A stretch of 64,000 nt of DNA from Lentinula raphanica (taxonomy: Eukaryota > Basidiomycota > Agaricomycetes > Agaricales > Omphalotaceae), in NCBI GenBank assembly GCA_027919835.1, contig JANVFP010000033.1, forward strand, positions 372,001 to 436,000. The letters run 5' to 3'. The notes beneath the pieces were generated by a model. It had not been told where the DNA came from. It saw only the letters and a list, made by a program, of their open reading frames with translations, and made no database searches. The position numbers and the translations under genes are program-made. Positions 34,433 to 45,688 of the stretch are shown here, in pieces; positions within the stretch are counted from its first letter, which is position 1, and each line of letters starts with the position of its first letter.

Positions 34433-37334
34433 ATGCCGTCTCGTAGAAGTACGCTCGAAACGATCCGTGACAAGCCTGTGACGCTTGAGCAGGTGACCGC
34501 GTCAAGACCAGATCGTTTTCGCACGCCCGAACCACCCGAATTTGGACCACCACCACCACCACCACCACCACCAACATTCTCGTCTCAGCTTCCTTCTTCT
34601 AGTATCCGACAAACTCCTGCAGGCAAAATTAGAGGCACTCTCTCTGGGGCTTATCTTACTGCTAACGGAGTCGAAAGAAAGCGGACTATCTTCGCTACTC
34701 GCGACATACCTCAGATGATTCCAGAAATATCCGTCGACTTTTTTCTCGAGAAAATTCTACCGCCGCTCCCATCTTCGCTGATAGACAAGATTGATACCGT
34801 CTTGAAATCACTGGAAAGTCAAGATGCTATCAGTGTAAAGCAGGATCGTTGGACCGCGTTCTCTGTTGACCCGGCCGTGACTGCGGGACATAGCAATGTC
34901 TATGGGCGTGAACCGGTGGTCTTCCAACCTCTAGCCAAGATATTCGAGCAGGTTGTAGCCGCAGCAAAACAAATCGACGGTGCTCTCCAACAAACGTTTG
35001 GTCTTTTCGTAACCGGTACCACACCTATTTATTCTGATAGAGGCGCCGGAGACTCTCGACCAGATGGATTCAACAGACTGCTCGTTTCACCAGAGTCAAA
35101 GAACGATTGTGTTTATGACATCGCGAATCCATATCAATTCAAGCTCGGTAACAGTGTTGGCAAAATCAAGGATGTATGTCCAATATACTGCGTCTCCTGG
35201 GCTTTTGTGCTGATTCGTTCACATACAGGATGTAGGGAAACTGATATACGACATGACTCAAATTCTATCCCTCGATCCGTGTAGACGCTTCACTTTCGGG
35301 ACTACTATTGAGGACTGTTCAACTCGTCTGTGGTTTCTCAGTCACGCCACTTTGCTGAAAACTAAACCCTTCGATTTCATGCGGGTACGTCCGCTTTCTT
35401 TATGCTTTGCCGAGTTTATCTTTCTCATTGCATGGTAGGATCGTCGACAGCTTGTGCATCTTTTCCTTTCCTTGGCGTTCGCGACACCGACGAAGATGGG
35501 CTGGGATCCGACCATTACGTTCGACCATATGAGCAATGCTAATCGACGACAATATAAAATCGAAGTCGGCGGAAAATCATACACTACCCTCCAAGTCTTA
35601 TCCGATATCGCTGCCGACAGTCCTCTGGGTCGTGCCACACGAGTTTGGAAGGTGAAGGATGATGAAGGAAACATTCATGTCCTCAAGGATGTATGGCTTG
35701 ATCACAGTCGTACGGAGGAGCACCTGATTCGAGAAGAGATACTCGAGGCCGTTGAAGGTTTAGAGGATGGAAAACGCTTTGCTGAGCTCCTCAAGAAGTA
35801 CACGCTCACCCCGATTGCATATGGGAAGGTCCGGGTAGGTGAATTGCCAGACGACACAACGGACGTCATGCTCGCTGGCTATGTTCCGGTTGAGGATGAA
35901 ATGGTTCCCCTCATACCCCCGGTGACAGTCCCCTCCAGAAACACGAGACAGAGCACGGGCATGAGCATGCCTTCAGACAGAGATTCTGACTTCTCGCTTT
36001 CATCGCCTGGGGTTGAGGCGGATGAGTCTGTGAATCCCTCTTCCGAAATGCCTCACCCGCGCCGCGCGTTCCTCAATGGTCCATTGAAGGAGGGTGGAAA
36101 TAGGTTGAGGCATCATCGCAGATATCATTATAGGGTCGTATTCAAAGAGTATGCGACGACTATCTACGAGGAGAAAAGCTGCGACAATATTTTTCATGCG
36201 ATTGCGGACGTGGTCAAAGGTACGCGATGCTATATGTGGGTAGTTGTGTTTATCTCACTCCAGACATAGCTCTATGGATTATCCACAAGGCCGGATGGGT
36301 CCATCGCGATATCAGCGGGGGCAATGTCTATTGGTATCAAGAAGAGCAAGTGGGTCTCATCGGGGACTTTGAGTACGCTAGAGTCATGACAGGTGGTGCT
36401 CATCATGATGTACGAACGGTACGTGTTGCTGTCTTCTGCTTCAAACATATCACATATTCGGTTTAGGGAACCCCCTTTTTCATGGCGGCCGAAACCCTTG
36501 CACAAAAGTATCAATTCAAGAAGGAAGAGCAACTGCCTGATACTGGAGAAGAAGACTCCCCCCTGATTTCGGTAATACTTGGGCAAACAAACAACTGCGC
36601 GATCCGCTTGCTCCAGCACAGGTTTCGGGTAACACGGTCGCCTTCTATCACAATCCCCTTCATGATCTCGAATCGGTTTGGTGGATCATCATCTATATCT
36701 TTTTCTTCAATGACGACGCAAAATCACACTCAATGACTCCAGATGCTCGCCAATCTCGCCAATACCACATGGAGCGTTTGTTCAACGGTGAATTGGAAAA
36801 TCTCGCTCGATTACCGTTCTTGAATGAATCAGATGGTCTCGATGAAGCTCGACAATACTTATCCACCAGTTTTGGAAGTGCTTTGGACCTTCTTGATTCA
36901 TTTCGAATGATCCTCAAGTCTGCGTATCGTAAATTCGAGGAGACCTTTTCCAATAAGATCGACAACCCGCACTTCTCTATACATAACAAACTCCTCAAAT
37001 TAGTTCTTGAGAACACACTCTACATACAACCTTTGTCGAAAATCACATTGGTCCCGGTGAAGACAAGTTCTAAACGCAAAGGCGATACCCAACAGGATGA
37101 TGAACGCTCTAGTAAACGCTCACGGTATGCCTTCCCTCATCTTACATATCTCGTATTGCATCTTGCTGATTCACATAACTGTGACTGTTCAGTCAGTCGT
37201 CATCCGGCGATGCAGGTGGGTTCAGATCTCGACGTTCCAATCATAGTACACAGCACGGCACGTCTTCACGGTTGGTGACCCGTCTTCGCTTTTTATCCTT
37301 CTTACTGACTGCTTTCATAGTGGTAGAAGGATGA
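34433..37334 (+). CDS. FunK1-type fungal protein kinase
   Basis: Member of the FunK1 family of kinases expanded in Agaricomycetes. The N-terminus has a poly-Pro run (nine Pro near 34548) and a long lead region ending in RRQLVHLFLSLAFATP. The kinase part follows: YKIEVGGKSYTTL, ATRVWKVKDDEGNIHVLKDVW (ATP-binding Lys), the catalytic loop GWVHRDISGGNVYW and the metal-binding motif GDFEYAR, where Glu replaces the Gly of DFG, as is usual in FunK1. Next come GTPFFMAAE (APE-like) and ESVWWIIIYIFF. Basic C-terminal tail SSKRKGDTQQDDERSSKRSR. At least seven exons; the first ends near 35173. The 3' end to TGA at 37332-37334 stays open in one frame, so the last intron is optional. About 800 residues. 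Confidence 0.88.
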
Positions 37335-37793
37335 CGTTCCTGCGTACCCAAGTCTCCGGGGACCGGACTAGATCATGATATCTGAGCTACCGGTCGTCTC
37401 TCATTTCTCGAGCATCTGGATTTCGTTTCACGTCTCCGCAACACACATCTCATTTGTATCTCTACTTCATCTCTGTATAGAACTACATATGCATGAACCT
37501 TGTATCTCTAGAATCAAACTGAACAGAATGAGGGAATCCCGTCTGTTTTGGCTTGTGTAATTCCAGCTAAGTCAACAAGCATCCATCTAGCCCGATGTTT
37601 GCCAGCAGCCATTGGCACAAATCTGTCTCTACAATTGTACTTGACAAGCTTTTATTTTTCCAAAGTACTGCTACATTCTGAGATACGATTTGTGTACGCA
37701 GTCACACTCACGTCAAGAAGATAATATCAAGGACAATTTATTACTTTGGCTAAGTACGATGCAAGGACGCTCAACAGCGCCAGGTTCAAGTAA
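37335..37793. other. Convergent 3' spacer, no gene seen
   Basis: 459 bp between the FunK1 stop and the stop of the minus-strand DUF2235 gene. AT-rich, presumably 3' untranslated regions. Confidence 0.45.
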
Positions 37794-40007
37794 CTAATCT
37801 ACCCAGGTAACACAATCAAAGTCAATATTCGCCTTTGGCTGATATTTGCTTCCATCTTTGTGCTGAGCATCCAACCTCATCTTCACACTACGATGAACCT
37901 TGACCCCTTGCTTCTTTTGCTTCGGAATGAATCTTCCCCGCCCAAGGTTCCATCCCAGGTACGACGCCCAGGAGTTATCTCCTCGTTGGAAACGTTGCTT
38001 GATCGGGAAAAACTCCAGAATCCACCAGAACCATTTCAAACTGAGCTGGTCGTAGATAGGAGAGAGCGCGTCGAGAAGCTCCAACTGTTCCTCGGTCTTC
38101 ACCAATGCTCCAGCTGTTTCAGACGCGTGGCCTGAATAATTTTTGAGAGCCGATTCTTTTTCAGCTTTTGAGACCGAACCTTCTGTGGGGATATCCTGGA
38201 TGCGGGCATCGCCGACTGGGAGAGGCGGAGGACGGGGGAGGACCTCTGGATATAGCGCATCCGGGTCCATACCGAGATCATGGAGACCATCGCAATCGAA
38301 TAGAATTCCGGTGTTGGTCTTGAAGCATTCGCGGATCATCCATCGCAGCGGGATGCGAGCCAAGTTGACGGTAGTGTCATTCGATACTGAGCCTCCCCCG
38401 ACATCTGCGACAGATCATTTCAATCAAAGTTCTTGTATTCAGATTGAGGAAATACGGACCACAGTGACATCCAGCGAACCACACCTGATTGTGAATGTTT
38501 ATTAATTATCAGATCTTTGCCATTGGACGAGAAAGCCGTACCTCCTCGACATCAGTTGGTTGAGAATGATCTTTGTTGTACTTCCTCTCCAATGCACGTA
38601 AGCTATGCGACTTATGAACGTTCTTGGGTCGCTCTTTAAGCTCTTTCTTATGGTGCGATTTCTTCCGAGTCGACGAGATGCCCAAGGTTTCCTCCTGGGT
38701 GTTAGGCCGATTCCACAAGTTCGCCTTAAATTTTGCGCGGCGCTCGTCCAAAGAAACGGCATGCCTGAACGTTCTGACGATGGTGTTGGAGGTGGTGAAA
38801 GGGAGACGCCTCGGGAATAACCCCACAGAGTTGACTGTGTCCCTATTAACGAACGATGTCAACTGACATAGTCAGGCGATAATTTTGAGCCCTACCAAAC
38901 TCCGAGGAACTCGATATCAGCGTGAACGGAGAAAGCCTTCTTGAAAGCGTTCGATTGTTGCCAACCAACGTCATCCTCGCGAGTATACATTTTGTATGCA
39001 AAAGGGACTTGTTGATGATTGCATTTGGGTAAGATCCCGACCTGATAACCTAGTCAACGAATGGATGTATCCTATGACGAACACATAGCCCACCTTGTGG
39101 ATCATGCCTGCCAGACTAACCACAACATAAATCAGATACGCTATATCCCGACGAGAACGATAACATACCTTCGTGCCGTGTAAGCTCCACGAGAGAAACC
39201 GAAGATGCAGATACGATCTCCTGCAGTATCTAAGTCATGCGAAGTGTTATTAGTCTTGCCGTAGAAACCTAATCACAAAACGATCTCTTACAGTTTTGCA
39301 TAAGAAACTCATATCCTCCTATCGAAAGGTTCCACTGTCAGTCGATCCGATATACTATCCCCAGGAAAGTTTAAGATATCCGCACCCATTACATGAGCGT
39401 GAAGATTCCATGCGATCGCCTCATCGAGTGCCTGGAATGTGGTATATTAGATAGACTCAGACACGGTCAAAACCTTGAGTTAATCGTGCCTTCGAGAACT
39501 TGGCCATCAAAGGAGTAGCGACTTGAGGCGTGGTGTAAGTCCCGATTCCTGCCTGGGCATCCAGAACTCGTTAGCTAGAGTCAACATATCTTATTGCTTT
39601 GAATTACCTGATAATACACCATCTGCTGCGAGCTATCATCCTTTTTGAGCATCGTAAAAAATTGGATGATATTCGAGTTCTGTGGTGTAATGAGACGATT
39701 AAGTTGGATGCACTTGAAGTTAGTTCGCAGGAAAAAGATAGTAGCTTACATCAGAGTCAAACCTGTGGAGAGATGATGAATTCGTTGGACGAGGAACAAG
39801 AGATATAAACAGAACATACTGGTCACCAGTGCCATCGAAACACAAAACTAGCGTACGATAGGGATGCGAAGGTGGAATGATATTATCCAGCGGAGCGTTG
39901 TGATCCGGATCATCACTGGATGCGAAAGGATCAGTTGGAGACTCGACAGAAACAGTGCTATCGTCCGCGAGAGGACGCTCTTCGACGGTAGATATCGCTT
40001 CAGGCAT
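37794..40007 (-). CDS. DUF2235 alpha/beta-hydrolase-like protein
   Basis: The start at 40007 gives MPEAISTVEERPLADD. The chain then reads RTLVLCFDGTGDQFDSDNSN, typical DUF2235, followed by VYYQAGIGTY and the nucleophile elbow FGFSRGAYTARSLAG (GxSxG with Ser in SRG). Further family features are FLGVWDTVNSVGLFPR and WFAGCHCDVGGG (the late Asp/His region), and C-terminal RIPLRWMIRECF. At least ten small exons; several in 38880-39700 are 40-90 bp. About 600 residues. DUF2235 proteins are predicted hydrolases, and some bacterial relatives are lipolytic effectors; the fungal role is not known. No leader is seen, so it is probably cytosolic. Confidence 0.87.
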
Positions 40008-41383
40008 GATGGTCACTGGTCAGTCAGAATGGGGGGCGACTTCGCAGAGCTTCGAATGAACTGTCCACGAGTTATAAAGGAATTCCTGACCGCCGAACTA
40101 GAATCATGCTACCTATCAAACTTTCGAAGGTTGTCAATTACCGAGGATGACTACCACAGAACGGGAATTCCCATCTACCACCCTGGGCGCGGACACTTCT
40201 GTCTCCGTCTACAGAATTCTATAGATTTCCACCTATTTCGGAAAAGAGTCAAGAGTAAAAGCAGGACTAAGCACCCTCTCTCGAGATATACGGAACCACG
40301 GATGTTCATATGATACTGTCATTCTGCTTGCTCTCCACTGATGACGGCGTCGGCGACTGTCCAAAGCGACTTGACAATGAAAACGACCGTGGAATCGTGA
40401 GGGAGTCATGAGACAGTTGGGGGGAGAAAAAGATTCTTTTCGGAATTTAAGCGCCTTCGACCTTTTGCTTCTGGCGGGATAATCTTCACACTGCAGCTTC
40501 TTCAACTCGAACCTCTTGAGTGTGTCTTTACCTTTGCTTCGTCCCGACCTTGAAGGATCGAAGTCCAGAGGCGGCGGTATTATTACCCCTATGTGCTCGT
40601 ATTGTTCGGATCCATTGATCAAGAGCGCTCCTGCCTTTCCGAGTACATAGACTTGTCTGCCTCTTCGACGTGCTGAATGTTGCCAGTGACAGTTTCGATG
40701 ATAATGATTTTCCGAGAACTTCTACGCTCTTCTAGGATCTGTGTTGCGCGACATATACTGCCGTAAAAGATGTCAATTCCACTGTACAGCCTAATCCGAA
40801 TACATACCCAAGGAAGAGCCTCGTGAACACAGGTGAACACGCGAACAGCGGCGAAGCTCGAGAAGAGATGCTCAATCAACTCCAGCTAAACAAGCAATAA
40901 GCAAGCACTGTTGTTATTAGTTGGTATCGCACAAGGCTATACTAGAAAAAACCCATACAACCCTGATAACGAAAGAGGAAAGAGCTGAGAGCTGTCCGCG
41001 GAATAAGTTACAGGTGAGCGGTAAAGCATCTATGTAGCATGATGATGATGAGTGTATGTACGATGAGATGAAATGGGGGAAAGTGAGAAGAATCGGGGTT
41101 TAGAGTATGTAGGAAAGAGTTTTTGTGAACATATACACAAGAAAGAGAGAGAGATATGTACAAGTTGGTACCCACCGAGCTATGAATAGCAGGGTAGCGA
41201 CGGTCGTGTCCGACGGGACTGTGCGATCGTAAAAGAGCGTATCGTCCTAAGGCAGGTGCTCCAGGACATTGTCGTCGTCAAAGAAGTGTCAGAAGCCATG
41301 GCCGTTCGTTGGTCAACAGATGCGTGGTTATTTGCGCATCTGCAAGTCTAGGGTGTAAAGGTACCCGAAAGACCTTAATGAAT
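40008..41383. other. 1.4-kb spacer with an unresolved minus-strand coding candidate
   Basis: Two adjacent minus-strand open stretches (40619-40879 and 40233-40622) have composition like real protein (IEHLFSSFAAVRVFTCVHEALPW; then LEERRSSRKIIIIETVTG; then basic PARSKRSKALKFRK). They are in different frames and I could not join them with plausible splice sites. They may be part of a gene, a decayed one, or the leader of the DUF2235 gene. Confidence 0.3.
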
Positions 41384-42269
41384 CTATTTCTTATGCTTCT
41401 TCTTCTTGTCGACGCTCACGGCGCCTGCCTCGTAGATTTTCCGTTGTAAATCTCCGGACTCGACCATTTCCCGAATTTCCGTTATTGACCCGACCGGCTT
41501 ACCGCCGACGAGGAGCACAGGAAGGTCGGATAATGAAGTGAGTCGCATGAGCATGGGCTTGAGAACGTCGGAGTCTGGTCGGACGTCGACGTCTATGATT
41601 GTGGGCGCGGGATGCAGGTTCATTGAGAGGAGGCTGGCTTTGATTTCTCGTGAAATGGGAGAATAAAGCTATGACAAAAATAGAATGAGGCGACGCGAAA
41701 GAGTTGAAAGATACAGCGGGCCATACCTTTGAGTACAAGAAAACGGGATTTCTCGACCACACGTCTTCGACCATGACCTGAACTTCTTCACTAGCGCGAC
41801 TGCCACGAGTATCAAACTCAAGAACGAGCTGAGGATCAATAGGCTGTGAAGGGTCAACCGTCGACGGAATGACGTTAGCAGCCAGACTAGCAAGGAAGCT
41901 AGAAACAGCGGCGAGCTCCTCCTCTGCTGTTAGCTGGACCTGTGGCTGGCTGTACGTGGATTTCTTGCGTTCTTTACCAGAAGCCATATGGGAATTCCGC
42001 ATGGCATCAAGTGCTTCTGCGAGACTGCTTCCGGCCGTCGTCCGATGGGGAACAATGGACGTGGAGAGAGCAGGTCGTTGGACAAAGAATATGTAGGTGG
42101 AGATAAAGAACAAGGAGAGAAAGACGAGCAGGGCAGTCCGGGAACGAGTCTTTCGGGCGTTTTTTATGCCCATTATGGACAGCGCTGGCGTCAGAGGTAT
42201 GGCTTTCTCGAGGGACGGGGAGGAGGACTCCCGTAAGGGTGTACGACTGGTGATGCGAGGGAGGGGCAT
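41384..42269 (-). CDS. Membrane-anchored glutaredoxin-like protein lacking the active-site cysteine
   Basis: Exons 42269-41727 and 41668-41384 join in phase 0 and give 275 residues. A basic N-terminus (KNARKTRSRT) is followed by one membrane segment (ALLVFLSLFFISTYIFFV), then a Ser/Glu-rich stem and a glutaredoxin-like domain. This is the layout of ER/Golgi monothiol glutaredoxins of the Grx6/Grx7 type. The domain is clear: NPVFLYSK, LMRLTSLSDLPVLLVGGKPVGS (cis-Pro and GG motif) and EIREMVESGDL. The site that is normally Y-C-P-Y-S reads YSPIS, so Ser184 (codon TCT, 41662-41660) stands in place of the catalytic Cys, and there is no other Cys in the domain. It is probably redox-inactive or a binding protein. 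C-terminal Lys-rich KKKKHKK. Confidence 0.85.
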
Positions 42270-43905
42270 AGCTGCAGGGGGCAGTGGTGATAAGGAAAAA
42301 TCAAAGAATGAAAAGAACGTGGTGGTTAAAACTCAAGAAAGAAAATAATTATTTGTTTGATTCCCATATCCGGAAATCAAATAGCGCTCCGAGCCTTTCG
42401 GCGTGCCTTGAGCGGTAGCTTTTTTCTCTCTCTTATAGCTCTTCATCTCTTTGTCCCTTCCCCCGACCTCCTTTCACCGTTGAATACACTTTGATCATCA
42501 TGTGAAGCATTGTCCGCACAAGATTGGACAAGAAAGCTTAAGGATTTCGAGCTCTTGTTTATCTTGTCGGCCTTCAGCGGAGGTTGGTGGGTCTGTTCTT
42601 ATCAACAATTTATCCGTCGGAGTCTGGACTTTTTGATTTGTTCTCTGATTTCTGCGATGTTTGTGCTGATTTCTGAAGTTTGCTCGATCCTTCGTGCACC
42701 ATGTTCCGAGCCCAAATATGCGGAAAATCGAGAGAACAAGAGAGTAAGCCAGATTTGACAGTTGTACCGAATGTTCCACTCCAACACTTTGACCGACAGC
42801 ACTATAGTAGGGATATATTTGTACTCGACAACAATGACAAGTGGCAGGAAGCTTGAAAGCAACGAGCAGCTCTACTGACGCTTGCAGGAATGATAGTTCA
42901 TCCGCCCAGCATCCGCCTAGAATCCACTTACAGTATACATATATGACGCGATAGTCTTTAAGGTTTGGCCAAGTTGAGGATGCTTTAAGGTCAGAACGCA
43001 ACTGGTACCACAACTTATTCGGCATGCATTGCTCGCGAATGAAAGGCTGACTAGGCTAGATGAACCGTAAATGAAGCCTAGCTCATTGAGAAGAAGAACT
43101 TACGGTGCAGTTTACAATCACATTGTACACTTGGCACTATAGGCCACTGTACATATCGTCCACGAACCCGGAAGAGTATACAATTATCAGAAGGGATCCG
43201 ATCGCTTCAGAGACATTTGTAAAAGTTTGTAAATCGTTATAGATTGTTGATTGAAGTAGATAAGATGCCGGAGGAAGGAACCAAACCAAGGATACCGGGA
43301 GAACGATCTAGTTTATGGGGGGGACATAGCGAAACTAGGCTTACGAAATTGATACTGATAGTGGTGTTGCCTGGTCTTGCTTGGAGCTCTATGTGACACT
43401 GACCATGACGAACGTAGTCTATATGTATGTTGCTGCAATACCGCTCATGATTGTAGGCAGATTGTAGGCAAGGAGCTGAAGCAACAAGATGAGTTGAACG
43501 AACTAGATCGAGCTTGTGGTGATATGTAGGCAAGTCGAGAAAGGAATGGAGCAACAAGATGGGTTGGACGTGCTAGATCGAGCTTATGGTCTGGTTGTGG
43601 TCCTTGAAAGAAGATCTGATTTGGATTGCTTTGGAAACGAAGATTCTTTGTATTCAAGTACTCCAGGCACATGAAAGCGCCAAAAGTGACGAAACTGCGA
43701 AGAGTTGCATCATTTTGAAGAACCATGGCTTGCGATGAGGACGCCCATTGCTGAAAGCGATAATAGACGGTCAAAGTTGGGTCGTGGTCGTGGTCGTGCT
43801 TCAAACTGAGTCAAGAATTACATGATACGGTGCTAGGCCGAAGCCACGTGGATCAAAGCTTTATAATCATTTTCGAGAGCAAAAAAATTGGCCAAAAACG
43901 CCCAT
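42270..43905. other. 1.6-kb spacer with imperfect direct repeats
   Basis: Lies between divergent genes. A minus-strand open frame of 175 codons (42498-43025) and an overlapping one of 86 codons have no recognised motif and are judged chance. Direct repeats occur around 43475-43600. The final part just before 43906 contains TTATAATCA (43861-43869) that could help place the IMPDH promoter. Confidence 0.4.
43475..43600 (+). repeat. Two imperfect direct repeats of about 45-65 bp
   Basis: AGCAACAAGATGAGTTGAACGAACTAGATCGAGCTT-like sequence near 43480 recurs near 43550 with several changes (GAGCAACAAGATGGG.., then GCTAGATCGAGCTTATGG). The shorter GATTGTAGGCA is also doubled near 43449-43470. No open frame spans them convincingly. 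Confidence 0.65.
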
Positions 43906-45688
43906 ATGTCTTCCACGCCGTCTACCTTCCTCGACCCCTCAACTGCTCTGGAGCACTTGAAGACATACGACCACTCCGATGGATTATCCATAGAGGAGCT
44001 CATGGAATCCCGTGTCCACGGGGGGCTAACATATAACGATTTTCTTGTTCTTCCTGGACGAATCGGTTTCTTCGCTATGGACGTTGGACTCGAAACTCGC
44101 GTCACTAAAAACGTTGTACTCAAGACGCCGTTTATGAGCAGTCCTATGGATACTGTGACTGAAGGAGATATGGCCATTGCTCTTTCTGTGCGTCCTTTTC
44201 GTCGATAATCGAATCCGATCTGATATTTCTGCATTAGTTGCTTGGCGGTCTTGGAGTCATTCATTATAATCAATCGCCAGCTTCACAAGCAGCCATGGTT
44301 CGCGCGGTTAAGAGACACGAGAATGGCTTTATAACAGACCCCGTCGTTTTGTCCCCTTCACATACCGTCGAAGACGTTCGCGAAATAAAAGAGAGACTTG
44401 GTTTCTGCGGTATACCTATCACTGGTCAGTGCTTTCCCCTGATATCGTCAATCGACGAATCGCAAATACGCTAATCTTTTACTTGAACCCTTGAATTTTC
44501 AAATGACTTTTACATGCAGACACCGGTGCAGTCGGCGGTAAATTAGTTGGAATAGTCACCGCACGCGATGTGCAATTCGAAGACGAAGAAACTCTTCTCT
44601 CAGATGTCATGGTGACCGACCTGGTCACCGCTCGTCAAGGTATAACTCTCCCTGAAGCTAATGACATTCTCCGGGTGTCGAAGAAAGGAAAACTGCCCAT
44701 CATCGATTCGGAAGGCCGGCTTGTTTCTCTCCTTGCGCGGTCTGACCTACTCAAAAACGAAGAGTGGCCTCTTTCCTCCAAAAATCCAGTAACGAAGCAG
44801 CTTTATGCCGCCGCCGCAATTGGCACACGAGGTGTTGATAGGCAGCGTCTCGCTCTCCTTGTCGAAGCAGGGTTAGACATCGTTGTCATCGACTCCTCTC
44901 AAGGCCACTCGATCTTCCAAATTGACATGATCAAGTACATCAAGAAGACATATCCTACCCTCGAAGTCATCGCAGGGAACGTTGTGACGCGCGAACAAGC
45001 TGCACCTCTCATTGCCGCTGGTGCGGACGCTCTCCGTGTCGGTATGGGCTCTGGTTCGATCTGCATCACCCAAGAGGTCATGGCCGTCGGTCGACCACAG
45101 GCCACTGCAGTGTATGCCGTATCCGAGTTTGCCAACAAGTTTGGTGTGCCTGTCATTGCTGATGGCGGAATCTCGAATATTGGTCATATCGTCAAGGCGC
45201 TTACGCTCGGCGCCAGCGCGGTTATGATGGGCAGTCTTCTTGCAGGTACCGAGGAAGCACCTGGACAGTACTTCTATCATGAAGGCCATAGGGTGAAGAC
45301 ATATCGTGGCATGGGTAGTTTGGAGGCCATGGAACAGACGAAGCCTACTGACACTGCCAAACCTAAAGTCAACGGCACAAGTACACGTGAAGAACGTGAC
45401 TACGCTAAGCTGGTGAAAGTTTACCAGGAGAATGCCGCGACGTCTCGTTATTTCTCGGAAGCCAGCAAGGTCAAGGTCGCTCAAGGTGTAAGCGGAGACG
45501 TTCAGGACAAGGGAAGCGTGACGAGCTTTGTGCCTTACCTGTATGTGGGACTGCAGCATTCGTTCCAGGATATTGGTGTCGTGGATATCCCGGAACTATG
45601 GGAAGGTGTGAAAAGTGGTGAAGTCCGTTTCGAGCTGAGGACTGCGAGTGCTCAGGTCGAGGGAGGAGTACACGGTCTCAACTCGTAA
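43906..45688 (+). CDS. IMD: Inosine-5'-monophosphate dehydrogenase
   Basis: Converts IMP to XMP, the rate-limiting step of guanine nucleotide synthesis, in the cytosol. Exons 43906-44187, 44238-44424 and 44520-45688 join in frame and give 545 residues, normal length. Visible features: [22 protein letters not shown], the two CBS-domain region (from [12 protein letters not shown] to [12 protein letters not shown]), [16 protein letters not shown], and the catalytic loop [12 protein letters not shown] with the active-site Cys. Then [32 protein letters not shown] and the flap residues RYFSE follow. All catalytic residues are intact. The residues usually lining the mycophenolate site (DSS, GMGS) are unchanged, so resistance is not suggested. 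Start at the ATG after GCCCAT; the upstream frame is closed. Confidence 0.97.

Noticed and set aside
38100..39800. Plus-strand frames opposite the DUF2235 gene.
   Set aside because: They are shadows of the well-supported minus-strand exons.
42498..43025. Minus-strand open frame of 175 codons in the Grx/IMPDH spacer.
   Set aside because: No motif, signal peptide or splice partner, and another long frame overlaps it on the same strand; treated as chance.
45012..45120. Val in VMAVGRPQ of IMPDH considered as loss of the catalytic Cys.
   Set aside because: The active-site Cys is in GSICITQE, which is intact; Val at this later site is, from memory, normal in fungal IMPDHs.
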